Source: Anaerolineae bacterium
GTDB taxonomy: Bacteria > Chloroflexota > Anaerolineae > Anaerolineales > Villigracilaceae
Assembly: GCA_021324435.1 (NCBI GenBank)
Contig: JAJPIZ010000011.1
Location: forward strand, 1-64,000
Direction: 5' to 3'
DNA: 64,000 nt
Under the pieces are notes generated by a model. It was not told the origin of the DNA. It saw nothing but the letters and a program-made list of their open reading frames with translations, and did not search any database. Below are positions 51,448 through 60,239 of the stretch, piece by piece (position 1 is the first letter of the stretch; each line of letters begins with the position of its first letter). A program made the translations under genes and the position numbers.

Positions 51448-53990
51448 TAACTGAAACCAAATTGAGTGGGGTGAGGAAGTTTATAACCCGATGCACCGAT
51501 TTCCCAAAGCGTGAGATACGCGGCCTCGCGCACTTCCGCATCGTCGCCATACATGGCCTCATAGATTTGTTTGACGGTTCCATCGTTTGGATTCTGTTTG
51601 AGATATGGCAGCGCCGCGAGGCGCTCTTCCACTTTTGGACTCTTCACCGCGGCCAACAGGACCTCTGTGGCGGGCGCGCCCGGTGCAATGCCAACTCCCT
51701 GCGTCCCGGCGATTTCGATCAGCCACGGACTCTCCGACGGCGCTTTGAGCGGGCGCGGGACACGCGGGTTATCCGTGCGTTGTGCCGACTCGATCACTTC
51801 ATTGGCCGAATTGCGAACCACCCATTGATCGTCTTCCACTTGCATCTTCTTGATCAATTCCCAGGCCCAGGGTTCGTCCACGCGTGCCAATCCATAGACC
51901 ACAGCGCGGCGTAACAAAAAGTCCGCCAGAGTCGCGCCGTCCTTCAACATGGCGTGGCCTTCGCTGGGATCATTGGCGAGCGATTCAGCCGCGGCGCGGC
52001 GCAGGTCTTCGTCCGCATTTAGCAATGTATGGGCTACAACTTCGAGCGCCTCGTTGGTTCCAATGGCGACCAAAGCGAGACAAGCCGCGCGTCGAGCGGT
52101 GACGTTGGGCGCCTGCAACATTCCCTCGAGCGTCCGAATTGATTTTGTATCGCGCAACGCGCCGCTTCCTAAAGCGAGCAATTTCATTAGTTCAAATGAA
52201 AGTGTATTGGTCAATTGGCGGAATAACGTTGTGACCACCGGATCATTGCTGGCGACAAACGCGGCCAACGCTTGTCCGCGCAGAGACAGCGGCAGGCCTT
52301 CTGTTTGAAGAAGTTCGGCCAGGCTGGCCATCAATTTGCCGCGCCAGGGCGCGTCGCGCGGCGCGTCGCGCAACCAGCGCGCGGCAGTGAGCATCGGTCG
52401 GTGCATTGGCAGGCGCGACCATTCAAGCATATTCTTGACAAGCCCGCTTACGTCACCGTTCGAGGCGAGATAGCGCATGGCGAGAATCTTTCCAGCCCAA
52501 TCCGGCTGATTGAGCAGAGTCTCATCAGCTTGTAGCCCGGCTAATGCGCGCCCAGCTAAAAATCCACCGATCACCGGATGGATGAATCGCATCTTGTTGT
52601 TCGGATGCGAAACCACCAATCCGCTGGATGCCATCCTGCCCAGTAACCCCGGGGTGGGCGAAGGTATTCCTCGAGGTCTCTTTTTCTTTTTTTCAAGGGG
52701 GTCGGTTTTGCTCTCTTCGTTTCCAGAAGACTCTTCCGTTTGTTGTTCAATTTCTTCCGGCAATTCAAACGACTTTACCCAGTCGCGCGCTTTGCGCGGA
52801 TCGAAAATCGGCTGTCCGGTCAATGTGACTTGCATGGCCAGCGCCTCGAGCGCGGCCAAAGGTGTGTTGCTTGGAGCAAGGCGACGAATGTGTGAGGTGA
52901 TCGCTTCGAGGATATGCGGTCCAAGCGCATCGCCCGCGTACGCTCCCCAGACTTTAAGAGTCAATTCAAGCGGGGTCAGGCCCTGATTGTCTATGTTCAG
53001 CCACGTGTTGAGAAGAACAGGGTCCACGTGATTGGAACCAGCCTGCGCCCAACTTTCGATTGCAATGTATTGCGTCCAGAGTTCGCTCCATTTGTTGAGG
53101 AAACGAGCCTGGGTATGCCTGTTCCATCCAGCGATGGCAATCGGCGCGAACTTCAGAGCCATTAATCCATCCGTGTATTCCGGCGCGCCGGTGGTGACGA
53201 CATGAATTTTTGGATATTCGGTCAACAACAACCGGAGATAATCGGAAACTGCTTGCTGGCCGTCTGGAGTCAATTCGTCGAAGCCATCCAGCAGGAGCAG
53301 GGCGCGGCCTGAGCGAAAGGAATGTTGAACGAAGGCGGGAATCCGTCCGAGGTCCAGAACTGATGCGTGCTCGGAGGCCAGGTCCGCGATTTGGTTCAGA
53401 ACATCCTTTGCATCATTTACCGGAAGTTTTAGGTCTGCAACATGCAGGAGGAAAGGAATTGCATCTTTGAACGCGCCAAGACTTTCGCTTCGGTTGGCCG
53501 CGAGTGACGCAAGATGCGCCAGCGCGACCGTCTTGCCTGTGCCGGGCTGTCCAACAATCACCAGATTCATTCCGCCGGAAATTGCCTGTTCCATGCTCAG
53601 GGTTGGTGCGTTGTAGATCGCGGCGAGCTCAGGCCAGGCTGGCAGGTAGGGCAGAGTCGAAGTGACGATGTCTTCGGTGGGGATGACGCCACCCGGTTCA
53701 ACGCGTGGCGGCGGAGCGAGCAAGCGCGGCTCTTGAAGAATTTCATTCAACGCGAAGAGCGGCGCAGCGAGGTGCATGCCTTGTGCGCGCCGCAACGTGG
53801 CGCGCCGGTGATTTTGCTCCACGCTGTTCGTGCGGCGCGACTTCGCTTCTTCGTTTTGTTCTCTGATGCTTTCGACAAGTTCTTTCCAGATCGGGCGGAT
53901 GCGCGTCGCCAGCCACCAGAAAATGCTGGCGGCGATGAAACCAAAGAAAAATGAAAGCGGGTCAAGTGAAATCGGAAAAGGGAATCTCAT
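51447..53990 (-). CDS. Membrane-anchored NACHT-type ATPase with HEAT repeats
   Basis: An 847-aa STAND-class ATPase. One membrane segment near the N-terminus (LSFFFGFIAASIFWWLA) is followed by a linker, then a NACHT domain (Walker A VGQPGTGKT near 145, Walker B ALLLLDGFDEL near 235, followed by HVVTTGAPEYTD). The C-terminal ~350 residues carry HEAT-like repeats (AACLALVAIGTNEALEVVAHTLLNADEDLRRAAAESLA, AYLTLWEIG). STAND proteins act as signal-triggered switches; some bacterial NACHT proteins are antiviral. Here it is embedded in a metabolic operon (TAATG coupling to the amidohydrolase), and no effector domain is recognisable. Confidence 0.88.
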   Translation of the reverse strand: MRFPFPISLDPLSFFFGFIAASIFWWLATRIRPIWKELVESIREQNEEAKSRRTNSVEQNHRRATLRRAQGMHLAAPLFALNEILQEPRLLAPPPRVEPGGVIPTEDIVTSTLPYLPAWPELAAIYNAPTLSMEQAISGGMNLVIVGQPGTGKTVALAHLASLAANRSESLGAFKDAIPFLLHVADLKLPVNDAKDVLNQIADLASEHASVLDLGRIPAFVQHSFRSGRALLLLDGFDELTPDGQQAVSDYLRLLLTEYPKIHVVTTGAPEYTDGLMALKFAPIAIAGWNRHTQARFLNKWSELWTQYIAIESWAQAGSNHVDPVLLNTWLNIDNQGLTPLELTLKVWGAYAGDALGPHILEAITSHIRRLAPSNTPLAALEALAMQVTLTGQPIFDPRKARDWVKSFELPEEIEQQTEESSGNEESKTDPLEKKKKRPRGIPSPTPGLLGRMASSGLVVSHPNNKMRFIHPVIGGFLAGRALAGLQADETLLNQPDWAGKILAMRYLASNGDVSGLVKNMLEWSRLPMHRPMLTAARWLRDAPRDAPWRGKLMASLAELLQTEGLPLSLRGQALAAFVASNDPVVTTLFRQLTNTLSFELMKLLALGSGALRDTKSIRTLEGMLQAPNVTARRAACLALVAIGTNEALEVVAHTLLNADEDLRRAAAESLANDPSEGHAMLKDGATLADFLLRRAVVYGLARVDEPWAWELIKKMQVEDDQWVVRNSANEVIESAQRTDNPRVPRPLKAPSESPWLIEIAGTQGVGIAPGAPATEVLLAAVKSPKVEERLAALPYLKQNPNDGTVKQIYEAMYGDDAEVREAAYLTLWEIGASGYKLPHPTQFGFS

Positions 53991-53999
53991 GATTGCGAT

Positions 54000-54701
54000 T
54001 CAACCCGCGTACAAGATCCGTCCGCAGGAGGGACAATGAACAAGTTGCGCCGTATGCCGCGCGTTTTGTTGAAGAGCGGCGGTGAGCGTTGTGCCGCACG
54101 CGCCGCAGGCATTATCAGAAATTTCCGCGACTGCCACACCGCGCCTTTGCTGGCGAAGATTTTCGTAAGTTGCGAGCATTTCCGCGGCAATGGTTTCCGT
54201 TGCGGCATGGCGCTCCACTTGCAAACTTTCAAGATCGCGCGAAAGCGATTCTTGTTCGGCGATCAGTTTGCGATGTTCATCGCCGAGCCGCGCTTGAATC
54301 TGTTTCAGTTTTTCCCGGGACTCCATCAAAGCGGCCTCCGCGGTCTCTGCCTTTGACATGGCTTCCAATTCGCGGTCTTCCAGCGTGGCGAGATGTTTTT
54401 TCAAAGAGACAATGTCAGCCTGTAAGTCCTGCAACTCTTTTGGATTGCGGACATTGCCGCCATAAAGGCTGGACTCGATTTGCTGGATCTTGATTTGCTG
54501 TTCGTGCGCCTCCGCCTCGGACCTACGGCGGGCGTGCTCTGCATTATGTTGTTCCACTTCCGCGGCCTTGACCTGCTCCATCGCCGCTCGAAGTTCTGCG
54601 TCGTTCTCGAGCGTCTCACGAATCTTGGTCAGCTTTGCTTCGATTCGGCTGATTTGGCTGTCCACTTTTTGCAGGCGGAAAAGTCCCAGCGATGCGCTCA
54701 T
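54000..54701 (-). CDS. Coiled-coil protein with C-terminal zinc ribbon (CT398-like)
   Basis: A 233-aa protein: a long coiled coil (about 5-175; many Glu/Lys/Gln heptads, e.g. QIKIQQIESSLYGGNVRNPKELQDLQADI) and a zinc ribbon with CGACG and HCPSCGRIL. The GGNVRNPKELQDL turn is typical of the family found beside many bacterial housekeeping genes. ATG 54701 is used; the tracked ORF runs 83 codons further into the neighbour. A TATAAT lies 6 nt before the ATG. Only 9 nt separate it from the NACHT gene. Confidence 0.88.
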   Translation of the reverse strand: MSASLGLFRLQKVDSQISRIEAKLTKIRETLENDAELRAAMEQVKAAEVEQHNAEHARRRSEAEAHEQQIKIQQIESSLYGGNVRNPKELQDLQADIVSLKKHLATLEDRELEAMSKAETAEAALMESREKLKQIQARLGDEHRKLIAEQESLSRDLESLQVERHAATETIAAEMLATYENLRQQRRGVAVAEISDNACGACGTTLTAALQQNARHTAQLVHCPSCGRILYAG

Positions 54702-54707
54702 GGTTCG

Positions 54708-54713
54708 ATTATA
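54708..54713 (-). promoter_or_regulatory. TATAAT box placed for a leaderless transcript of the zinc-ribbon gene
   Basis: On the minus strand TATAAT, CGAACC, ATG (54701). The predicted start is the A of ATG. It probably drives the zinc-ribbon, NACHT and F420 genes. The -35 region falls in the upstream terminator and is weak. Confidence 0.6.
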
Positions 54714-54716
54714 TAC

Positions 54717-54745
54717 GAAAACCCCTCTTCTTTTGTTGAAGAGGG
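54717..54745 (-). terminator. Terminator of the serine hydrolase gene
   Basis: On the minus strand CCCTCTTC-AACAAAA-GAAGAGGG is followed by GGTTTT, 12 nt after the serine hydrolase stop and immediately before the zinc-ribbon promoter. Confidence 0.75.
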
Positions 54746-54756
54746 ATTGTTTTTTC

Positions 54757-56247
54757 TCATTGCGAACTTGAATTGTAGAAGTTGTACGATGCCTGTGCGA
54801 GGTTGGCGAACAAAGCATTTGCCTCATCGAAGACGATTTGCACGGGATGGTGTGCGTAGATTGCCAACACAAAGTTTCCTCCGGGCGTGTACACAATGCC
54901 CGCGTCGCTGAAGTTGCGGATGACGCCATCTGTATCTGTGACCCAGCCATGTTTGTGCGCGACTTGTGTTCCCTCGGGGACCCCGGCCTCGATCAACACG
55001 CCAATTTTATCGGCGACGAGGTAATTGATGATTTGCTTGCAAACGTCCTGGTCAATCTTATCGGGGAAGGCGGCTACCAGCGCGCCGCCGCCGGTCTGTG
55101 CGCATTGATAAATATCTTCGAGGATCATGCCCATGTCGGACGGGGTGGTTTGATTGTACGAATCTGGGTCGGTGTTGATATCCGCCCGCGAGTTGGCGGG
55201 CGTAGTGAATCGTTGCAGGAGCGGCGAGCCGGGCGCAAAAAAGCCGGCAAGGAATGTGTTGTCCAATCCGAGTTTCTTCATGTACTCGGTCACGATCAAA
55301 GGGCCTCGATCTACATCCAACTCGGCCATGATCGCGTCTGAGGCAACATTGTCCGATTTGTGAATCATGTTCACAATTTTATCGTTGACCGTACTATCTA
55401 CCGGATCGGTTCCGTGCTGGATGAAATACGAAACCAATATTGGAATCTTGATTGTGCTGGAGGCGGTGAACGCAACGTCGGGATCAACCGACAGTTCTTG
55501 TCCCTGATTAAGTGCAAAGTGAATCTCTTGTCCATTTTGAAGGTCGAGCATGTAAATACCGATCACTCCATCATAACCAGATTTGGCGATGATCTGTTTC
55601 ATCTGTGTTTCGAGATTCTGAATGGTTGGGCGCGCCGCGGCATTCTGTGTGAAAGCCAAAGCGACCGTGCGATTGGTCGGCGAGCGCAGTGCATCCTCGA
55701 TCAATGGAACAGCACGGTCAATATCCAATGTTTGGCCCGGTGTGCCCGGAGTGTAGCCGGTGGAACCGGGGATGGGTTGCGGGGGAGTGGGTGGTTGATC
55801 GTAGCGCGGCGCAATTTCTGTTTGCAGGTAGGCGCGCAGGCGTTCTTCAGAAATCGTTGCGCGCAAAGGTACGGCAACAGGAGTTGGGTCACGGTTCCAA
55901 AGATAATCCCAGAATCCTCCCCAGAACGCGCCGCCGGTTCGGGTCAGGTCTGCCGCGGCCAGCATTGAATCCATATCCAATTGAAACCCGACCAGCGTCG
56001 GGTCAATCTGGATCGCGCTTCCAGCGTATTGAATTTCAATGGGTGTGTTATAAATTTGCAGGACGCGTTGCGAAGCGGTCTGTGGGTCCAGCCCTCCGAC
56101 GGGCACTCCGGCAATCGTCATTCCGGCGGGATAATTATTTCGTTCCCGACTGTAACCGATCAATGAAACAATGGTCAAGACGATGGCAATGATAAGCAGG
56201 AAGATCGCGGTCCCCCTGAGGATAATATTGGCATTGCGGTTTCTCAC
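54757..56247 (-). CDS. Membrane-anchored beta-lactamase-like serine hydrolase
   Basis: A 496-aa protein. An N-terminal membrane segment (IFLLIIAIVLTIVSLIGY) is followed by a peptidoglycan-binding-4/VanW-like module (YPAGMTIAGVPVGGLDPQTASQRVL), a Pro-rich linker, and a class A beta-lactamase-like domain from about 220. Catalytic motifs: S-x-x-K in TASSTIKIPI, SDN in HKSDNVAS, and a KxG-type strand in HKHGWV. Extracellular; probably acts on peptidoglycan rather than antibiotics. The start is a GTG with GGAGG before it. Confidence 0.88.
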   Translation of the reverse strand: MRNRNANIILRGTAIFLLIIAIVLTIVSLIGYSRERNNYPAGMTIAGVPVGGLDPQTASQRVLQIYNTPIEIQYAGSAIQIDPTLVGFQLDMDSMLAAADLTRTGGAFWGGFWDYLWNRDPTPVAVPLRATISEERLRAYLQTEIAPRYDQPPTPPQPIPGSTGYTPGTPGQTLDIDRAVPLIEDALRSPTNRTVALAFTQNAAARPTIQNLETQMKQIIAKSGYDGVIGIYMLDLQNGQEIHFALNQGQELSVDPDVAFTASSTIKIPILVSYFIQHGTDPVDSTVNDKIVNMIHKSDNVASDAIMAELDVDRGPLIVTEYMKKLGLDNTFLAGFFAPGSPLLQRFTTPANSRADINTDPDSYNQTTPSDMGMILEDIYQCAQTGGGALVAAFPDKIDQDVCKQIINYLVADKIGVLIEAGVPEGTQVAHKHGWVTDTDGVIRNFSDAGIVYTPGGNFVLAIYAHHPVQIVFDEANALFANLAQASYNFYNSSSQ

Positions 56248-56346
56248 TCGGCCTCCAAATTATGACTTTCGTCGTCAAAAAGTATAACACAAGCAACCTG
56301 GCTACCTGTGCTAGAATATCTTAACATCATGTGAGAAAGGGAATCT

Positions 56347-57306
56347 ATGCTCCGTTCATTTCTGATTTATCTTTCCAAAGCGGCCTGGGCGCAGAAGATG
56401 GTCACAAGTTGGAAATTCGCCTGGCGAACCGCATCCCGTTTTGTGGCAGGCACCAAGATAGACGATGCCATCCGTGCTATTCGTGAACTCAATGCAAAAG
56501 GCATCAACGTCACGCTCGATCATTTGGGGGAGCATACCAGTAAACCTGAAGAGGCCTCCGAGGCCACCACTGAGATTTTGAATACATTGGATGAAATCGA
56601 GAAATCGGATGTGCGCGCAAACGTTTCGATCAAGCTGACTCAAATCGGTCTGGGCCTTGACGAAAACCTGTGCGCGCAAAACCTCGAGCGGATTCTCGCC
56701 CGCGCCAAAGAACAAAACAATTTCATCCGCATTGACATGGAAGATACGCCATACACGGATAAGACCATCAACCTGTATTGTCAAATGCGCAAGAAGGGGT
56801 ACGACAATGTGGGAATGGTTCTGCAATCCTATCTTTATCGAACGGAAGCGGACGCTCGCAAATTGCTGGCGGATAACACCCCGATACGACTTGTTAAAGG
56901 CGCGTATCAGGAACCGCCAGAGAAAGCCTTTCCGAAGAAACACGATGTGGATGCAAATTATGACCTGTTGACGAAAATCATCATGGACGCTTCGCTGGCC
57001 GCCGGCGCACGAAAAGTCGGGGCGGACGGGCGTTTTCCTCCGATTGCCGCCATCGGTACGCACGATGTCAATCGCATCGAATTTGCGAAACAGTATGCCC
57101 AGAAGATAAACCTGCCGAAAGACGCCTGGGAAATTCAAATGCTTTTCGGCATCCGCCGGGATTTGCAGGATCAATTGGTCAAAGATGGATACATGGTGCG
57201 CGTGTATGTTCCTTTCGGCACTCACTGGTATCCTTACTTTATGCGCCGCCTCGCAGAGCGTCCTGCCAACGTTTGGTTCTTCGTCTCGAATTTCTTCAAA
57301 GGTTGA
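56347..57306 (+). CDS. Proline dehydrogenase (monofunctional)
   Basis: FAD enzyme that oxidises proline to pyrroline-5-carboxylate and feeds electrons to quinone. 319 aa with the ProDH barrel landmarks VSIKLTQIGLG, IRIDMEDTPYTD, VLQSYLYRTEAD, RLVKGAYQEP, GTHDVNRI, and the C-terminal YVPFGTHWYPYFMRRLAERPAN. A GAAAGGGA ribosome site precedes the ATG. No pyrroline-5-carboxylate dehydrogenase is beside it. Ends at a hairpin terminator. Confidence 0.94.
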   Translation: MLRSFLIYLSKAAWAQKMVTSWKFAWRTASRFVAGTKIDDAIRAIRELNAKGINVTLDHLGEHTSKPEEASEATTEILNTLDEIEKSDVRANVSIKLTQIGLGLDENLCAQNLERILARAKEQNNFIRIDMEDTPYTDKTINLYCQMRKKGYDNVGMVLQSYLYRTEADARKLLADNTPIRLVKGAYQEPPEKAFPKKHDVDANYDLLTKIIMDASLAAGARKVGADGRFPPIAAIGTHDVNRIEFAKQYAQKINLPKDAWEIQMLFGIRRDLQDQLVKDGYMVRVYVPFGTHWYPYFMRRLAERPANVWFFVSNFFKG

Positions 57307-57315
57307 ACATATAGC

Positions 57316-57347
57316 AAGACCAGTTCCTAAAAGGAACCTGGTCTTTT
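57316..57347 (+). terminator. Terminator of proline dehydrogenase gene
   Basis: AGACCAGTTCC-TAAAA-GGAACCTGGTCT (one bulge) followed by TTTTG, 10 nt after the stop codon. Confidence 0.85.
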
Positions 57348-57387
57348 GTATTAGGGCGGGAAAGAAGTTTTGTGGTAAAACCATGCC

Positions 57388-58113
57388 ATGTCCGATCAAC
57401 CTTTAGCGTTAGTGACCGGCGCGGCGCACCGATTGGGGAAAGCCTTTGTGCTGGCGCTGGCGCGCAAAGGCTACGCCATTTTGTTGCACTATCGCACGTC
57501 CGAGGTGCAGGCCTCCGCGACTGCAACAGAGATTCGCACACTGGGCGTTCCCGTTTTTCTTTCGCAAGCCGATTTGACCGATCCGAAGAAAATCAAATCC
57601 CTCTTTGAGCTGGTGGATAAAGTCCCGCATCCACTCAAAGTGCTGGTGAACTCCGCAGCCATCATGCCTGTCGGCGACGCGCGCACGCTTTCGCTTCAAG
57701 ATTGGGACGCGGCTTTCAATTTGAATCTGCGCGCTCCGTTTCTTTGCGCACAGGAAGCCGCCAGGCGCATGACGAACGGCGGGTTGATTGTCAACATCAC
57801 GGATGTCGGGGCGCGCAAGTCGTGGAGCCGCTATCCGTCTTATTCCGTCAGCAAGGCGGGCCTCGAAGCGTTGACCAAAATATTGGCCCGCGCGCTTGCG
57901 CCGTCCATTCGCGTCAATGCCATCGCGCCGGGGCTTGTTCTGCAATCTGATTTGGTTTCGCAGGATGAATGGAATCGGTTGATCGAGCGTCTGCCGCTCA
58001 AACGCGCCGCCACAGTCGAAGAGATCGCCTCAACGCTGGAATTTTTGTTGAGAAACGAATACATCACCGGACAAACGCTCATGATTGATGGCGGTTACTC
58101 TCTGCTGGGATAG
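57388..58113 (+). CDS. Short-chain dehydrogenase/reductase, pteridine-reductase-like
   Basis: A 241-aa Rossmann-fold SDR: cofactor loop VTGAAHRLGKA with HYRTSE after strand 2 (NADPH-type, as in pteridine reductases), NSAAIMPVG, and the catalytic YSVSK. C-terminal GQTLMIDGGYSLLG is typical. Might reduce a pterin (FolM-like), but general SDR activity cannot be excluded. TAAAAC lies 6 nt before the ATG. First gene of a plus-strand run that ends in the two moeA genes. Confidence 0.87.
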   Translation: MSDQPLALVTGAAHRLGKAFVLALARKGYAILLHYRTSEVQASATATEIRTLGVPVFLSQADLTDPKKIKSLFELVDKVPHPLKVLVNSAAIMPVGDARTLSLQDWDAAFNLNLRAPFLCAQEAARRMTNGGLIVNITDVGARKSWSRYPSYSVSKAGLEALTKILARALAPSIRVNAIAPGLVLQSDLVSQDEWNRLIERLPLKRAATVEEIASTLEFLLRNEYITGQTLMIDGGYSLLG

Positions 58114-58116
58114 TCC

Positions 58117-59742
58117 ATGAATTTTCTAAAACGCCATGCCGACCTGTCGGCTTCGCTGTTGCTCATCGCGGCCGTGTTGATGTATGCCGCCCTGTTTGTT
58201 GATTTCAAAGTTGCGCCGTTTGAAGACGCGGCCATGCTCATGCGATATGCCGATCATCTCGCACATGGTTATGGCATTGTCTGGAACATCGGTGAGCATC
58301 CCGTGGACGGCGCGACCGATTTTCTTTTCATGATTGTCTCCGCGGCGCTGATCAAGATTGGATTTCCCGTGGGACGCGCCGTGCGTTCAATTGGCTTCGC
58401 GTCGCATCTGCTGACCGTTCTGCTCGTTTATTGGGTCAATCGCAGAATTTGGAACGCAAGCATTGTTGTTTCATTATTGTCGGGATTGTATCTTGTGGTT
58501 GGAACGGGACTCGCGTATGTTGCCGCCTTTTTTGGAACCCCGTTCTTTGCCCTCTTTGCGGCTCTCACCTGGACCGTGGGTCTGCTCCTGATTCAAAAAG
58601 CGAATCCGCCCATTTGGCTTTCTCTGGTCTTCGCGTTCTCAGGCCTGATCACCGGATTAATCCGCCCCGAGGGTGTGATCCTCGCCGCGCTGATGTTGAC
58701 CGCGGTGGTCATCATGAAAGGCTGGCGCGCTTCGGCGACAACAATTTTTGTGTTTGCTGGCGTATTTTTAATTCTTGGCGGCGCGTATTTCATCTGGCGT
58801 TGGAACTATTTCGGTTATCCACTGCCGAATCCGTTTTATAAGAAGAGCGGGGGAGTCTTGCATTGGGACTCCTTCTGGGAGTCGCTTGGCAACCTGCTTC
58901 GCTTTGGCGGACCGTTCATGTTGGCTTTCCTCTTTGGTTTTCGTTCCAGCAAAACTACCCGGCAGACGATTGCATTTTTTATTCCGCTGATTTTCTTTGC
59001 GGCAACCTTCATTCTGATTGATAACCAAACTAACTTCGGCGGACGTTTTCAGTACGCGCTGTGGCCGTTGGTGCTGATCTCCTGGTATCCGCTCGTGGAT
59101 GGGCTGGGGCGCGAAATCGGCTTTTCGTGGCCGCGGCCGGTTGAAGTCCGCGCGCGAGGCGTGTGGATTCTAGTCGCGTTGGCCGTTGTGTTCGCGGGAC
59201 TCTATTATTCCTGGTCGCAAAATTGCAGACTCGCCATTGATCAGCAAAATTGCAACTTTGGCGAGGAGCGCGATGGACGCTACGATGTCGCCAAGATTCT
59301 GTCGGACTATCAGGATAAAGGTTACGTGATCGCAACGACCGAGGCCGGGCTTCTTCCTTTTTATTCGAACTGGATCGCCATTGACACGTGGGGACTTAAC
59401 GACGAATGGATTGCCCATCATGGCGAAGTGACGGAGGCATATCTGGATCAATACAAACCGGAGTTGATCGTGTTCCACGCGTACTTCTCTCCGTTGTCTC
59501 CGCCGAATTTGAGTGACAAGAATCTTTCGCAGGATTGGTTTCGCATGACGATCACGTTGAAGGCTTACGCCGAAAAACATGACTACATTCTTGCCGCGGC
59601 CTTTGGCGTCAGCCCGTATGACACGCATTATTATTATGTGCGACGAGATTTCCCAGACAGCGCGAAGATTGTCCGCGCGATTTCTTCTGTGAAATATTTT
59701 TGGGGCAGGCGGGCAGTCAATTATGTTGACTTCCAGCCATAG
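58117..59742 (+). CDS. GT-C-fold membrane glycosyltransferase-like protein
   Basis: A 541-aa multi-pass membrane protein with about ten hydrophobic segments and a soluble C-terminal part. The first periplasmic loop has FEDAAMLMRYADHLAHGYGIVWN followed by HPVDGATDFLF, a pattern shared with GT-C enzymes of the arabinofuranosyltransferase (AftB-like) type, with the acidic pair expected for a lipid-linked sugar donor. It starts 3 nt after the SDR stop. Donor and acceptor unknown. Confidence 0.8.
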   Translation: MNFLKRHADLSASLLLIAAVLMYAALFVDFKVAPFEDAAMLMRYADHLAHGYGIVWNIGEHPVDGATDFLFMIVSAALIKIGFPVGRAVRSIGFASHLLTVLLVYWVNRRIWNASIVVSLLSGLYLVVGTGLAYVAAFFGTPFFALFAALTWTVGLLLIQKANPPIWLSLVFAFSGLITGLIRPEGVILAALMLTAVVIMKGWRASATTIFVFAGVFLILGGAYFIWRWNYFGYPLPNPFYKKSGGVLHWDSFWESLGNLLRFGGPFMLAFLFGFRSSKTTRQTIAFFIPLIFFAATFILIDNQTNFGGRFQYALWPLVLISWYPLVDGLGREIGFSWPRPVEVRARGVWILVALAVVFAGLYYSWSQNCRLAIDQQNCNFGEERDGRYDVAKILSDYQDKGYVIATTEAGLLPFYSNWIAIDTWGLNDEWIAHHGEVTEAYLDQYKPELIVFHAYFSPLSPPNLSDKNLSQDWFRMTITLKAYAEKHDYILAAAFGVSPYDTHYYYVRRDFPDSAKIVRAISSVKYFWGRRAVNYVDFQP

Positions 59743-59752
59743 AGGAGAAGCG

Positions 59753-60229
59753 ATGTCGGAGACTGCCGAACTGGCGGAAAAATTGAAATCGGAGGGCGAG
59801 AAGTTCGCCGCGTTCTTTGCGGGTCTGACCGATGCCGAATGGCAAATGGAAGTCTATACGGAAGGCTCGGTGTGGACGATTCGCAACATCCTCGCGCACT
59901 TAATGACATCTGAGCGTGCCTTTGTCAAATTGTTCGAGGATGTTCGTCGAGGTGGTCCGGGCGTGTCGGAAGATTTTGTGATTGACCGCTATAACGCGCG
60001 TCAGCAGGAAAAAACAAGAGAATTAACGCCGAGCGAACTGCTCGATCAATATAAATCTGTGAGAGCACAAATGATCGCATGGGTTTCGGGTATCAGTGAT
60101 TCGGATTTGGATAAAACTGGCCGCCATCCATTCCTCGGTGTGACCACTATGCGCGAGATGGTGAAGATGGTTTATATTCATAATCAAATCCATTATCGCG
60201 ATGTGCGAAAAGTATTGAAGCCGAGTTGA
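59753..60229 (+). CDS. DinB-like four-helix-bundle protein
   Basis: A 158-aa protein of the DinB/YfiT group: helix 1 with KFAAFFAGLTDAEW, the metal-site His in WTIRNILAHL, and HNQIHYRDVRKVL near the end. Members bind a divalent metal and include thiol-transferases; the activity here is unknown. ATG 59753 is chosen because AGAGGAGAAG precedes it; the tracked ORF begins ten codons earlier within the GT-C gene. Confidence 0.88.
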   Translation: MSETAELAEKLKSEGEKFAAFFAGLTDAEWQMEVYTEGSVWTIRNILAHLMTSERAFVKLFEDVRRGGPGVSEDFVIDRYNARQQEKTRELTPSELLDQYKSVRAQMIAWVSGISDSDLDKTGRHPFLGVTTMREMVKMVYIHNQIHYRDVRKVLKPS

Positions 60230-60239
60230 TCTACCTTCC

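Noticed and set aside
54702-54950. 83-codon N-terminal extension of the zinc-ribbon ORF
   Set aside because: It runs antiparallel to nothing useful, crosses a terminator and the end of the serine hydrolase gene; ATG 54701 has the promoter and family start.
56356-57399. 347-aa minus-strand ORF
   Set aside because: Antisense to proline dehydrogenase, which has full family motifs and a ribosome site.
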